This document shows, piece after piece, positions 1-6,743 of a DNA stretch of 7,433 nt; within the stretch, counting starts at the first letter, position 1, and each line of letters begins with the position of its first letter. This DNA is from Cyclobacteriaceae bacterium. GTDB lineage: Bacteria; Bacteroidota; Bacteroidia; Cytophagales; Cyclobacteriaceae. The notes beneath the pieces are model-generated. The model had not been told where the DNA came from and did no database searches. It was given only the letters and a program-made list of their open reading frames with translations. The stretch spans positions 1 through 7,433 of the forward strand of contig CANHCD010000093.1 in the NCBI GenBank assembly GCA_947458795.1. Reading direction: 5' to 3'. A program made the translations under genes and the position numbers.

Positions 1-273
1 ACATTTAACAAGGCAGCAACCACTCGTTTTGGTTCAGGCTGGGCTTGGCTTTGTATCGATACCAAAAAAGAGATTTGCGTATGCTCCTCTCCTAATCAAG
101 ACAATCCTTTGATGGATGTATCCGATTGCCCAGGTACGCCTATTCTTGGGTTGGATGTGTGGGAACATGCCTACTACCTTCACTACCAAAATAGACGCCC
201 AGACTACATTGCCGCTTTCTGGAATGTGGTCAACTGGGATGCAGTGAGCAAGCGATACGCTGCTGCGAAGTAA
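1..273 (+). CDS. Superoxide dismutase, Mn/Fe family, C-terminal part (5' end outside window)
   Basis: The frame is open from base 1 to a TAA at 271-273 and encodes the last 90 residues of a manganese/iron superoxide dismutase, which converts superoxide to hydrogen peroxide and oxygen. The fragment contains RFGSGWAWL, then PNQDNPL, then the family signature [18 protein letters not shown], whose Asp52 and His56 (fragment numbering) are the two C-terminal metal ligands, and [14 protein letters not shown] near the end. The Gln in PNQDNP sits where Mn-type enzymes carry their active-site Gln and Fe-type enzymes usually have Ala, so Mn-specific or cambialistic use is inferred. No signal peptide can be judged because the N-terminus is missing. 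Four cysteines (18, 26, 28, 43) lie in and near the loop before the metal ligands. A strong terminator follows 25 nt later, so this is the last gene of its unit. The family call is very secure; the metal preference is not. Confidence 0.95.
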   Translation, partial: TFNKAATTRFGSGWAWLCIDTKKEICVCSSPNQDNPLMDVSDCPGTPILGLDVWEHAYYLHYQNRRPDYIAAFWNVVNWDAVSKRYAAAK

Positions 274-298
274 ACCTATTTGCAATCTGCGATAAATG

Positions 299-330
299 AA
301 CTCCTGAGGATATTCTTCAGGAGTTTTTTT
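299..330 (+). terminator. Rho-independent terminator after the SOD gene
   Basis: A 9-bp perfect stem (AACTCCTGA at 299-307 pairing with TCAGGAGTT at 317-325) closes a 9-nt loop. A run of seven T begins inside the descending arm at 324-330. It lies 25 nt after the SOD stop codon and insulates the SOD gene from the receptor gene downstream. Confidence 0.88.
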
Positions 331-399
331 GTTCCATTCTGAAAAAATCACTGTTCGAAAATGAGACAGTTAGCTGATTTGCCACATTCAAAATCATGA

Positions 400-432
400 T
401 TTGCGATTATTTTTTCGATTTTTTTATACTTG
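400..432 (+). promoter_or_regulatory. Putative Bacteroidota-type promoter for the outer-membrane receptor gene
   Basis: TTTG at 400-403 and TATACTTG at 425-432 are separated by 21 bp. This fits the Bacteroidota primary sigma-factor pattern (TTTG or TTG about -33, TAnnTTTG about -7) with one mismatch in the -7 element. Transcription would start near 438-440, giving a leader of about 50 nt. No Shine-Dalgarno-like sequence precedes the ATG at 491, as is usual in this phylum. The position between the SOD terminator and an isolated gene supports the call; it is a sequence match only. Confidence 0.5.
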
Positions 433-490
433 GCACATCCTTTTCTTGGTTTTCTGCATCTACTAGAAAACTAAACCAACTATTTTCTTC

Positions 491-2926
491 ATGAAGACCC
501 GTCACTTTTTATTCTTAGCCTTTTTTGTGTACCTGCTAGGAATGAGTACCCTTGCCGCTCAAACCAACCCATCGGCCCTGTTGCGCGGAACGATTACCAA
601 CCAAAAAGGGGAGCCCGTACCCTATGCCAATGCGGCGCTGCTATCCCCAGAAGGAGTACTTCTTGAAGGAGCAGTAACCGATGAAGCTGGAAATTTTTCG
701 ATTGCTACAACCAAAACTTCCCGTGTCAAGCTAGTGGTATCTTCGCTAGGGTATACCTCCTTCTCTTCCGAGGAGTTTGAACTTCAGGCTGGGCTTCAAA
801 AAGATTTTGGAAAGATTATTCTTGCCGATGAAGTAACAGGCTTGGATGAGGTCACCGTCAAGGCTTCACGGCCCCAAATCATCATCGAACCCGACAAGAC
901 CATCGTCAATGTAGAAGGTACGGTGATGGCGGAAGGGGCCAATGCACTGGATGTATTGGGAAGATCTCCGGGGGTATTCATTACTTCGGATGGGAGTATC
1001 AACCTGAATGGAAGAACAGGCGTAACGGTAATGATCAACGATCGGCCCATGTACATGAGTGTTGCCGATTTGACTAGCTTTTTGCGTTCCATGCCTGCGG
1101 ATAACATTAAAAGTATCGAAGTGATGACTAGCCCGTCAGCTCGCTTTGACGCAGAAGGTGCCGCAGGGGTGATCAATATTCAACTCAAGAAAAACACGGT
1201 CGATGGGGTTTTTGGGAATGTGATGATCGGAGGCAGATACAATGGAAAGGCTGCTCCCAATGCGGGGGTTACCCTCAATGTCAAAAAAGGGAAGTGGACG
1301 AGTAATGGAACTTTCAATTACAACGAAAATGTAGAAATTAATGACTTAGAAATTGAACGAAATTTTCAGGTTGAAGGAGGAAAATCCACCTTTTTGCAAG
1401 ATTCTCGAATCGTCGAGCGGAGCCATACCCCTTCCTTTACGGGTGCTGCCAATTACGAATTAACACCCACTCAGAATTTGGGAATCAACGTGCAGGCTTC
1501 TACTTCTGCTAGCAATGGACTCAATAACTCCGGAACGACAATTTCAAATCCTGGACAGTCCACCAAATCAAGCTTCACGTCAATCAATGATTCCGAGGAC
1601 CAGCGAAGTCGACTTTTTACCAACCTGCACTACGATGCAAAGTTGGATACCCTAGGGGGAAAGATCACAGCGGACTTAGACTTGACAGTGATGGACATGA
1701 GCAGCGAAGCATTATTGAATAATTCCTATTCGAATGGATTGAATCCGCCTACGCTGAGCTCAGATCGTGTATTGACGCTCAATGACATGTACTACACCAT
1801 CTTTACGTCGAAGGTGGATTGGATCCAACCCCTGAAAGGAGGAAAAGTATTAGAGGCAGGCCTCAAGGGTAGCTGGGTAGAGTCGGATAATAGCCTAGAC
1901 CTAAGTAGAGGAATCAGCAATGATCCTTTTTTACCTGATCCTAACTCCAATCGCTTTATTTACCAAGAGAATGTGTTGGCAGCCTACAGTTCCTTGAAAG
2001 GGGATTTTTCGCCAAAGTTATCCTATCAGGCGGGCTTACGAATGGAGTATTCCGACGTGACCGGAACTTCCAAGACGCTCAATCAAGTCAATAAGCAAGA
2101 ATATACCAACCTCTTTCCAAGTGTATTTTTGCAACACAAAATCAGCGATGCCTACCAAGTGGTCTACAACGTGAATCGCCGGATTACGCGACCCAACTAC
2201 CGCTTGCTCAACCCCTTTGTGTATTACATCGATCCCTTGACTACTGAAAAGGGGAATCCAAACCTACGGCCCCAGTATTCTACCAACCTAGAGATGGACC
2301 ATGTGATCAAAGGTGTGTACCAGTTTACCCTGGGCTACAGCGTTACCGAAAATTCGTTTCAGCAAGTTTTTGAGCAAAACGAGGAAGCACGAAGCAGCAC
2401 ACTTTACACCGCAAATTTTGACAAAACCAAGAATTTCAATTTTCAAGGCGTAGTACCTGTTGAATTGGCAAAATGGTGGAACACCTCTAACCTGGTTCAG
2501 GTCAACTACAACAAATTCAAGTCGCTCATTGGCAAGGACCTTTTGGATATAAGTCAATTATCCTATGTTTTACGAACTCAGCACAACTTTAGCTTACCCA
2601 AAGGTTTCAAGATGGAGTTGGTAGGGACTTACCTGGGCCCACAGATTTGGGGTATGGGAGAGGTTCGCGGATTTGGATGGGTCGATGCGGGAATCACAAA
2701 ATCAGTGATGAAGGACAAGCTTTCCCTATCCATCAATGGGGGAGACTTATTCCGAACCCAATGGGTTCGCGCATCGGTCAATTTTGCAGCTATTGATACC
2801 CGCATTCTTCAATACCAAAATGAACAGAGCATTCGTTTCACGCTTCGGTACAATTTTTCAAAAGGACAAAGCTTCCGAGTGAATTCGAATTCGGGAAGTT
2901 CAGAAGAGCGAAAGCGCTTGGATTAA
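491..2926 (+). CDS. TonB-dependent-receptor-like outer-membrane beta-barrel protein
   Basis: This 811-residue protein belongs to the Bacteroidota outer-membrane beta-barrel receptor group. Residues 1-23 form a Sec signal peptide (hydrophobic core LFLAFFVYLLG, probable cleavage near TLAAQ). Residues about 30-113 are a carboxypeptidase-regulatory-like Ig-type domain (LRGTITNQKGEPVPYANAAL, later TDEAGNFS and SSLGY). Residues about 145-233 are a plug domain (ALDVLGRSPGV, GRTGVTVMINDRPMYM, then SIEVMTSPSARFDAEGAAGV). The rest is a barrel rich in alternating strands; the last clear strand is SIRFTLRYNFS near residue 785, followed by a short polar tail. Known relatives sit in the outer membrane and are thought to import ligands with TonB-ExbBD energy. 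No TonB box was recognised, and no SusD-like partner or ligand-specific gene lies beside it, so the substrate cannot be inferred. It has its own promoter candidate and terminator, so it is probably transcribed alone. The start follows from the signal peptide. Confidence 0.9.
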   Translation: MKTRHFLFLAFFVYLLGMSTLAAQTNPSALLRGTITNQKGEPVPYANAALLSPEGVLLEGAVTDEAGNFSIATTKTSRVKLVVSSLGYTSFSSEEFELQAGLQKDFGKIILADEVTGLDEVTVKASRPQIIIEPDKTIVNVEGTVMAEGANALDVLGRSPGVFITSDGSINLNGRTGVTVMINDRPMYMSVADLTSFLRSMPADNIKSIEVMTSPSARFDAEGAAGVINIQLKKNTVDGVFGNVMIGGRYNGKAAPNAGVTLNVKKGKWTSNGTFNYNENVEINDLEIERNFQVEGGKSTFLQDSRIVERSHTPSFTGAANYELTPTQNLGINVQASTSASNGLNNSGTTISNPGQSTKSSFTSINDSEDQRSRLFTNLHYDAKLDTLGGKITADLDLTVMDMSSEALLNNSYSNGLNPPTLSSDRVLTLNDMYYTIFTSKVDWIQPLKGGKVLEAGLKGSWVESDNSLDLSRGISNDPFLPDPNSNRFIYQENVLAAYSSLKGDFSPKLSYQAGLRMEYSDVTGTSKTLNQVNKQEYTNLFPSVFLQHKISDAYQVVYNVNRRITRPNYRLLNPFVYYIDPLTTEKGNPNLRPQYSTNLEMDHVIKGVYQFTLGYSVTENSFQQVFEQNEEARSSTLYTANFDKTKNFNFQGVVPVELAKWWNTSNLVQVNYNKFKSLIGKDLLDISQLSYVLRTQHNFSLPKGFKMELVGTYLGPQIWGMGEVRGFGWVDAGITKSVMKDKLSLSINGGDLFRTQWVRASVNFAAIDTRILQYQNEQSIRFTLRYNFSKGQSFRVNSNSGSSEERKRLD

Positions 2927-2947
2927 GAGATTTAGTTGATGTGTACC

Positions 2948-2985
2948 TGCCCCCAATTAAGTAGGACTTGTTGGGGGCATTTTTT
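2948..2985 (+). terminator. Rho-independent terminator after the receptor gene
   Basis: TGCCCCCAA (2948-2956) pairs perfectly with TTGGGGGCA (2971-2979), followed by six T (2980-2985). The 14-nt loop can form a small inner hairpin (AAGT 2959-2962 with ACTT 2966-2969). It lies 21 nt after the receptor stop codon and only 28 nt before the tatD-like start, so the next unit needs a promoter inside or just after it. Confidence 0.9.
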
Positions 2986-3013
2986 CTAAACCCTATTTTT
3001 TCGACCTTCGGGT

Positions 3014-3661
3014 ATGCATTGTTGGGATTTCCACACACATCGCCAGGGGCAACTACATTCCATCTTTCAGGCAGGGAAGTCTATCCTGGCGGAAGGTATT
3101 TCCGTTTCTATGGGGATTCATCCCTGGGAGTTGGACTCCAATTGGGAGAGACATTTTGAAAAAATCAAGAGGGAAATAGCCCAGAACCCTTACGTTTTGG
3201 CAATTGGGGAAGCAGGGGTTGATCGGCTGAAGGGCCCTGAAATTCCGCTTCAAAAAGATGCTTTTTATGCTCAAGCTAGTGCTGCCGCTGAATTGGGAAT
3301 CCCCTTGATTTTGCATTGTGTCAAGTCCCATGACCTACTCCTGGAGTATCTGAAACCAGCAAAGAATCCTCCTTGCATCATCTGGCATGGTTGGAATCAA
3401 AAGCCCGAGTTGGCAACCCAGCTGTTGCCCTTTCCCCTATTTTTCTCTTTTGGAAAGCACATCCTTCACCCAGGTAGTAATGCCGCACATTGGTTGAAGA
3501 GCTGTCCCTTGGATCGAGTCTTTTTTGAAACTGATGATTCGGGTTTGGAAATCGGATCAATTTATCAGAGGGCTTCCCTACTTTTGCAGATTCCAGTGGC
3601 AAGCCTTGCAGCACAAGTGATTGCCAACTGGAATGCCATTTCCAAAAGAAAGATCTCATGA
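3014..3661 (+). CDS. TatD-family metal-dependent hydrolase (putative DNase), compact form
   Basis: This 215-residue protein of the TatD family is a TIM-barrel metal hydrolase; characterised relatives act as Mg-dependent 3'-5' exonucleases on DNA or RNA. The metal-site motifs are all visible in order: DFHTH (His7, His9), GIHPWE (34-39), IGEAGVD (Glu66), LILHC (His101), IWHG (His125) and FETDDSG (Asp174). It is about 40 residues shorter than the usual 255 or so. The loss is mainly between the HxH motif and GIHPW, where only about 25 residues remain. An in-frame TAA at 2987-2989 with no other ATG between makes ATG 3014 the only good start. A weak promoter-like match (TTG 2971-2973, 20 bp, TATTTTTT 2994-3001) overlaps the preceding terminator and would leave almost no leader. 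The stop overlaps the tcdA start as ATGA, so the two are probably one coupled unit. The substrate is not known. Confidence 0.88.
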   Translation: MHCWDFHTHRQGQLHSIFQAGKSILAEGISVSMGIHPWELDSNWERHFEKIKREIAQNPYVLAIGEAGVDRLKGPEIPLQKDAFYAQASAAAELGIPLILHCVKSHDLLLEYLKPAKNPPCIIWHGWNQKPELATQLLPFPLFFSFGKHILHPGSNAAHWLKSCPLDRVFFETDDSGLEIGSIYQRASLLLQIPVASLAAQVIANWNAISKRKIS

Positions 3662-4383
3662 ATGAATTTGCCTGGCTGAGCCGAACCGAGTTGATTGTAG
3701 GGCGTGAAGGCCTTGAAAAATTAGCCACTAAACATGTACTCGTGGTAGGGCTAGGGGGAGTAGGCTCTTTTGCTGCCGAGTTTATCGCCCGTTCAGGCAT
3801 CGGACAGATGACCATCGTTGATGGGGATACGGTAGACATTTCCAATGTCAACCGGCAGCTTCCAGCTACGCAGCTCAATGTAGGACAGCCCAAGGCAGGC
3901 TGGATGGAGGAGCGCTTATTGGCCATCAACCCGAAGCTCAAGTTGCAGGCGATCAAAAATTTTTTAGAGCCTTTCGAAATTACGGACTTGCTGGAAGGGA
4001 ATGAGTTTGACTATGTGGTGGACTGCATCGATAGCTTTACACCCAAAATGCACCTCATCGAAGGAGCAAAAAAGCGTGGATTTCCATTAGTCAGTTCCAT
4101 GGGTGCAGGCGGAAAAGTAGATCCCACCCAAATCAAGGTGGTCGACTTTGCTGACACGCACCAATGCAAGCTGGCCAAGATGCTGCGGAAGCGCTTAAAA
4201 AGAAGAAACATTGTCGGGGGCTTCAAAGCCGTGTTTTCCACCGAAGAAATGATTAAAGAGAGCCTGATGCTGACCGACGGAAAAAATTTCAAAAAGTCCG
4301 CTTATGGAACGATGTCTTTTCTTCCAGCGGCCTTTGGCTGCGCCTGTGCTGCAACGGTAATTAATGATTTATTAGCTTCCTGA
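3658..4383 (+). CDS. tcdA: tRNA threonylcarbamoyladenosine dehydratase TcdA
   Basis: This 241-residue E1-like (ThiF/MoeB/HesA superfamily) enzyme is assigned as TcdA (CsdL/YgdL), which uses ATP to dehydrate t6A at position 37 of ANN-decoding tRNAs into the cyclic form ct6A. A Rossmann ATP-binding motif VVGLGGVGSFAAE lies at 29-41, followed by TIVDGDTVDISNVNRQL (52-68), with the acidic residues and Asn-Arg-Gln expected for adenylation. VVDCIDSFTPK and SSMGAGGKVDPTQIKV match the middle of the E. coli protein closely, as does the KLAKMLRKRLKRR block with the VFSTEE segment after it. E. coli TcdA is 268 residues, so this one is slightly shorter at both ends. The start overlaps the tatD-like stop (ATGA), suggesting translational coupling. 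Its 3' end runs 12 bp into the convergent maoC-like gene, and no terminator hairpin was found after it. Confidence 0.92.
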   Translation: MNEFAWLSRTELIVGREGLEKLATKHVLVVGLGGVGSFAAEFIARSGIGQMTIVDGDTVDISNVNRQLPATQLNVGQPKAGWMEERLLAINPKLKLQAIKNFLEPFEITDLLEGNEFDYVVDCIDSFTPKMHLIEGAKKRGFPLVSSMGAGGKVDPTQIKVVDFADTHQCKLAKMLRKRLKRRNIVGGFKAVFSTEEMIKESLMLTDGKNFKKSAYGTMSFLPAAFGCACAATVINDLLAS

Positions 4384-4851
4384 GGCGGGATTAAAATGGT
4401 ACAAGAAGATGAGAAGCCCTACGAATGCTGGCTTCTTTTGATCCTTGATTTCTAGGGTAACTTCCACTTCTGCCTTGATGGTGCCACGGAGATTGGTGAT
4501 GTTTTTTAAGGAGGCTACCAAGCGTACTTCACTGTTTACCGTGACTGCTTGAGCAAATCGTAGATTCTCAATCCCATAATTGATCATCATTTTGAGGTTG
4601 TTGACTTGCACGATTTGTTCCCATAGGTAGGGGACGATGCTTAGTGTGAGGTAACCATGGGCGATGGTATTACCAAAAGCTCCTTCCACTTTTGCGCGTT
4701 CGGGATCGGTATGGATCCATTGGTGATCCAAGGTTGCTTCTGCAAAGCGATTGATTTGTTCTTGGGTGATTTGGAAATAAGAAGAAGCACCAAGTTCTTT
4801 TCCTTGATAGGATTCAAATTCTTCAAAGCTGCCAATTGCAATTGGGGACAT
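4372..4851 (-). CDS. MaoC-family (R)-specific enoyl-CoA hydratase-like protein
   Basis: This 159-residue single hot-dog-domain protein of the MaoC dehydratase family is cytoplasmic by inference. Relatives such as PhaJ hydrate trans-2-enoyl-CoA to (R)-3-hydroxyacyl-CoA. The hydratase signature is clear: FAEATLDHQWIHTDP (36-50) supplies the catalytic Asp42 and His47, and GNTIAHGYLTLS (60-71) is the conserved glycine/histidine loop that completes the active site. The C-terminal part (TNLRGTIKAEVEVTLEI) is the expected strand region. The protein lacks the second hot-dog domain of longer family members. The start ATG (4849-4851) is the first in frame before the conserved SYQGKELGASSYFQIT region. 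The gene is divergent from the methyltransferase gene across 125 bp and convergent with tcdA. Its physiological substrate is unknown; fatty-acid oxidation or branched acyl-CoA metabolism are possible. No clear terminator follows its stop. Confidence 0.88.
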   Translation of the reverse strand: MSPIAIGSFEEFESYQGKELGASSYFQITQEQINRFAEATLDHQWIHTDPERAKVEGAFGNTIAHGYLTLSIVPYLWEQIVQVNNLKMMINYGIENLRFAQAVTVNSEVRLVASLKNITNLRGTIKAEVEVTLEIKDQKKPAFVGLLIFLYHFNPASGS

Positions 4852-4976
4852 AGGTGGGGAGGTTTAAGAGAAATAGAAGTCGAAAATAGGAAAAAGTAAG
4901 GAAGCGAATTTTTCAATCTTTAAAAAAGTTTGATCTTCGTCCTTTCTAGTACCTAAACCCCACTTACTTTTCATCA

Positions 4977-5771
4977 ATGGCAAACTATGTTCATGGTTTT
5001 GATCCGGAAGAGCAGTTGCGCCTAAAAGTGCAAGCTGAGTTCTTAGCGCCCATGGTGTACAAGGAGCTGGAATTCAGTGGCTGTAAGCAGCTGCTGGAAG
5101 TAGGCAGCGGAGTGGGTGCGCAAACCCGTATTCTGCTAGAAAAATTTCCTGACCTCCAGATCACCTGTGTGGATTCTTCAGCGGTTCAGCTTGCGCAAGC
5201 ACGAATCAACTTGGCATCATTTGGAGATCGTGTTCGTTTTGTGGAGCAGGATGGTTGTGCACTCCAGCTTGATGCTCGATTTGATGCTGCCTTTGTGTGT
5301 TGGACCTTGGAGCATGTCCCTTCCCCGATTCAGCTATTGGCAAAGCTCAAGGAGCATCTTCTACCTGGCGCTCGGGTGTATGTAACGGAAGTATTTAACT
5401 CAAGCTTGTTTGTTTCTCCGGGATTCTCCCATCTACAGCGCTATGTTGAGCTAATGAGCGGTTATCAACGAATGATTGGCGGAAACCCTGATGTGGGAAT
5501 CGAATTGGGAAATCTGATGAGGGAGGCTGGATTTTCCGCTTGCTCCACCCGCTTTGATGGATTTTACCTAGATGCCAGAAGTGGCGAAAAGAGAAAAGCA
5601 GTAACTGAATATTGGAAGGAGCTACTTAAAAGTGCGGCACCTGCATTGCTCGCTGAGGGGATAGTGACGCCCTCTGCAGTGGAAAAAATGGAGGAAGATT
5701 TAGAAAATTTAGGGAAAGATGAAAATGCCATTTTTTTCTACCAATTTGTACAGGCAAAAGCTACCCTTTAA
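4977..5771 (+). CDS. Class I SAM-dependent methyltransferase, substrate unknown
   Basis: This 264-residue soluble protein has a Rossmann-type methyltransferase fold. Motif I is LLEVGSGVGAQT (39-50), which binds S-adenosylmethionine. The acidic residue at the end of strand 2 is Asp66 in ITCVDSS, and FVEQDGCAL is the region near the adenine. FDAAFVCWTLEHVPSP marks motif II around residues 103-118. The N-terminal YVHGFDPEEQLRLKVQAEFL is a recognisable cap found in a group of uncharacterised bacterial methyltransferases (often YVHGY...RL..Q). The C-terminal third is helical and likely binds the substrate. Nothing in the sequence names that substrate, so small molecules or lipids remain possible. 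mtgA begins 8 nt after its stop, so the two are very probably co-transcribed. The upstream 125 bp shows only a weak promoter-like match (AAAGTTTG at 4925-4932, without a clear -33 element). Confidence 0.88.
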   Translation: MANYVHGFDPEEQLRLKVQAEFLAPMVYKELEFSGCKQLLEVGSGVGAQTRILLEKFPDLQITCVDSSAVQLAQARINLASFGDRVRFVEQDGCALQLDARFDAAFVCWTLEHVPSPIQLLAKLKEHLLPGARVYVTEVFNSSLFVSPGFSHLQRYVELMSGYQRMIGGNPDVGIELGNLMREAGFSACSTRFDGFYLDARSGEKRKAVTEYWKELLKSAAPALLAEGIVTPSAVEKMEEDLENLGKDENAIFFYQFVQAKATL

Positions 5772-5779
5772 TTCGTAAG

Positions 5780-6475
5780 ATGAAAGCGATTCGTTGGATT
5801 GTAAAATTAATTTGGAAGACTTCCTTGTGGTTTCTAGGACTTTCAATAGGATTAGTGATTTTATACCGATTTGTACCGGTGCCCATCACTCCTTTGATGG
5901 TGATTCGATTGGTGGAACAGGCAATTGATCCAGAAAAAGAAGTTCGTCTGGTGAAGGATTGGGTTCCTATCTCAGAAATGTCTCGGCATGCCCCTCAAGC
6001 AGTAGTAGGTGCAGAGGACCAGACGTTTATGAAGCATTTTGGGTTTGATTTCAAATCTTTAAAGAAAGCTTGGGAAGGGAATAAAAAGAATAAGCGAGTG
6101 AAGGGGGCAAGTACGATTACCCAGCAAACTGCAAAAAATGTGTTTCTATGGCCCTCAAGAAGTTATGTACGGAAAGCCTTTGAGGCCTATTTCACCGTCT
6201 TGATTGAAATTTTTTGGTCCAAAGAACGGATCCTTGAAGTCTACCTGAATGTCATGGAGATGGGAGATGGAATCTATGGGATTGAAGCCGCTTCTCAAAC
6301 CTTTTTTGATAAGAGTTCCTCCAAGCTCACAAAAGGGCAGGCAGCATTGATTGCTGCGGTATTGCCAAATCCTAGACGCTGGAGTCCAGCAAGGCCTACT
6401 TCCTACATTAAGAATAGACAAAGCTGGATCATGAGGCAGATGAGTAACCTATCTCCTACGGGTTTTGGAAAATAA
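5780..6475 (+). CDS. mtgA: Monofunctional biosynthetic peptidoglycan glycosyltransferase MtgA
   Basis: This 231-residue inner-membrane protein of the GT51 family polymerises lipid II into glycan strands. One N-terminal membrane helix spans about residues 10-30 (TSLWFLGLSIGLVILYRF), leaving the catalytic domain in the periplasm. The family motifs appear in order: GAEDQTFMKHFGFD with catalytic Glu79, KGASTITQQTAKNVFL (108-123), KERILEVYLNVMEMGDGIYG (148-167), and ALIAAVLPNPRRWSP near the C-terminus. Length matches E. coli MtgA (242), and there is no transpeptidase domain, which separates it from bifunctional class A PBPs. It starts 8 nt after the methyltransferase stop and is followed by a strong terminator, so it is the last gene of a two-gene unit. 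The start is set by the membrane helix and the short intergenic gap. Confidence 0.95.
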   Translation: MKAIRWIVKLIWKTSLWFLGLSIGLVILYRFVPVPITPLMVIRLVEQAIDPEKEVRLVKDWVPISEMSRHAPQAVVGAEDQTFMKHFGFDFKSLKKAWEGNKKNKRVKGASTITQQTAKNVFLWPSRSYVRKAFEAYFTVLIEIFWSKERILEVYLNVMEMGDGIYGIEAASQTFFDKSSSKLTKGQAALIAAVLPNPRRWSPARPTSYIKNRQSWIMRQMSNLSPTGFGK

Positions 6476-6504
6476 TTTTGAAAATTAAAAGTTAAATTAG
6501 GATT

Positions 6505-6549
6505 AAACCTAGATAAGAATTTTGAGAAGGTTCTTGTCTAGGTTTTTTT
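6505..6549 (+). terminator. Rho-independent terminator after mtgA
   Basis: A long imperfect stem pairs AAACCTAGATAAGAA (6505-6519) with TTCTTGTCTAGGTTT (6531-6545), 15 bp with a single G-T pair, closing an 11-nt loop. A seven-T run spans 6543-6549. It sits 29 nt past the mtgA stop and would keep transcripts of the methyltransferase-mtgA unit from running into the DnaA-box region. Confidence 0.92.
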
Positions 6550-6559
6550 CTGTTCCCTT

Positions 6560-6616
6560 CGCCGGTCGGCAGGCCAGCGGCCAAATTTAATTTTAATTTG
6601 GCCCTAAAATTGGCGC
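6560..6616. repeat. GC-rich palindromic island, possible REP-like element
   Basis: A short block unlike its surroundings. Bases 6560-6582 are 20/23 G or C, while the flanks are strongly AT-rich. It contains a run of nested inverted repeats: GCCG-GT-CGGC (6561-6570), GGCC-AGC-GGCC (6572-6582), GGCCAAATT (6579-6587) with AATTTGGCC (6595-6603), and AATTTTA (6589-6595) with TAAAATT (6605-6611). CGCC at 6560-6563 and GGCG at 6612-6615 bracket it. Several of these compete for the same bases, so alternative foldings are possible. It does not end in a T run, so a second terminator is unlikely. A dispersed palindromic repeat is an inference; only one copy is in the window. Confidence 0.5.
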
Positions 6617-6675
6617 TATAATTCCCCTGATTTTTTGAAGATTTCTTGTGACATATTTCTTTTAAAATGCCCTTC

Positions 6676-6694
6676 AAAGCAGAATTAAAGCAGA
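6676..6694 (+). repeat. Direct repeat AAAGCAGA x2 with 11-bp period
   Basis: AAAGCAGA occurs at 6676-6683 and again at 6687-6694, so the copies are 11 bp apart start to start, about one helical turn. They lie 21 bp upstream of the first DnaA box. Placement on the same DNA face suggests a paired protein-binding site, but no known factor was recognised. Confidence 0.4.
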
Positions 6695-6714
6695 TTAAAA
6701 AATGCAAGAAAAAT

Positions 6715-6723
6715 TTATCCACA
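6715..6723 (+). promoter_or_regulatory. DnaA box 1 (perfect TTATCCACA)
   Basis: Exact match to the high-affinity DnaA box. It is part of a 12-bp direct repeat (AATTTATCCACA at 6712-6723) that recurs exactly 20 bp later, placing boxes 1 and 2 about two helical turns apart on the same face. Confidence 0.8.
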
Positions 6724-6734
6724 ATTTCAATAAT

Positions 6735-6743
6735 TTATCCACA
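6735..6743 (+). promoter_or_regulatory. DnaA box 2 (perfect TTATCCACA)
   Basis: Exact match and second copy of the 12-bp direct repeat (6732-6743). It directly abuts the AT-rich core that begins at 6744, the position expected for a box from which DnaA filaments load onto the unwinding region. Confidence 0.8.

Noticed and set aside
34..351. Minus-strand open frame of 105 codons
   Set aside because: It is antisense to the SOD fragment and passes through the terminator at 299-330; it is a shadow of the SOD frame.
4657..4899. Plus-strand open frame of 80 codons before the methyltransferase gene
   Set aside because: It is antisense to the conserved active-site region of the MaoC-like gene; no independent support.
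4852..4976. Divergent promoters between the MaoC-like and methyltransferase genes
   Set aside because: Partial -7 matches exist on both strands (AAAGTTTG on plus; TACTTTTT and TATTTTCG on minus), but none has a properly spaced TTG/TTTG element, so no promoter is called.
6492..6722. Minus-strand open frame of 76 codons
   Set aside because: It runs through the mtgA terminator, the palindromic island and the first DnaA box, and the translation has no protein-like features.
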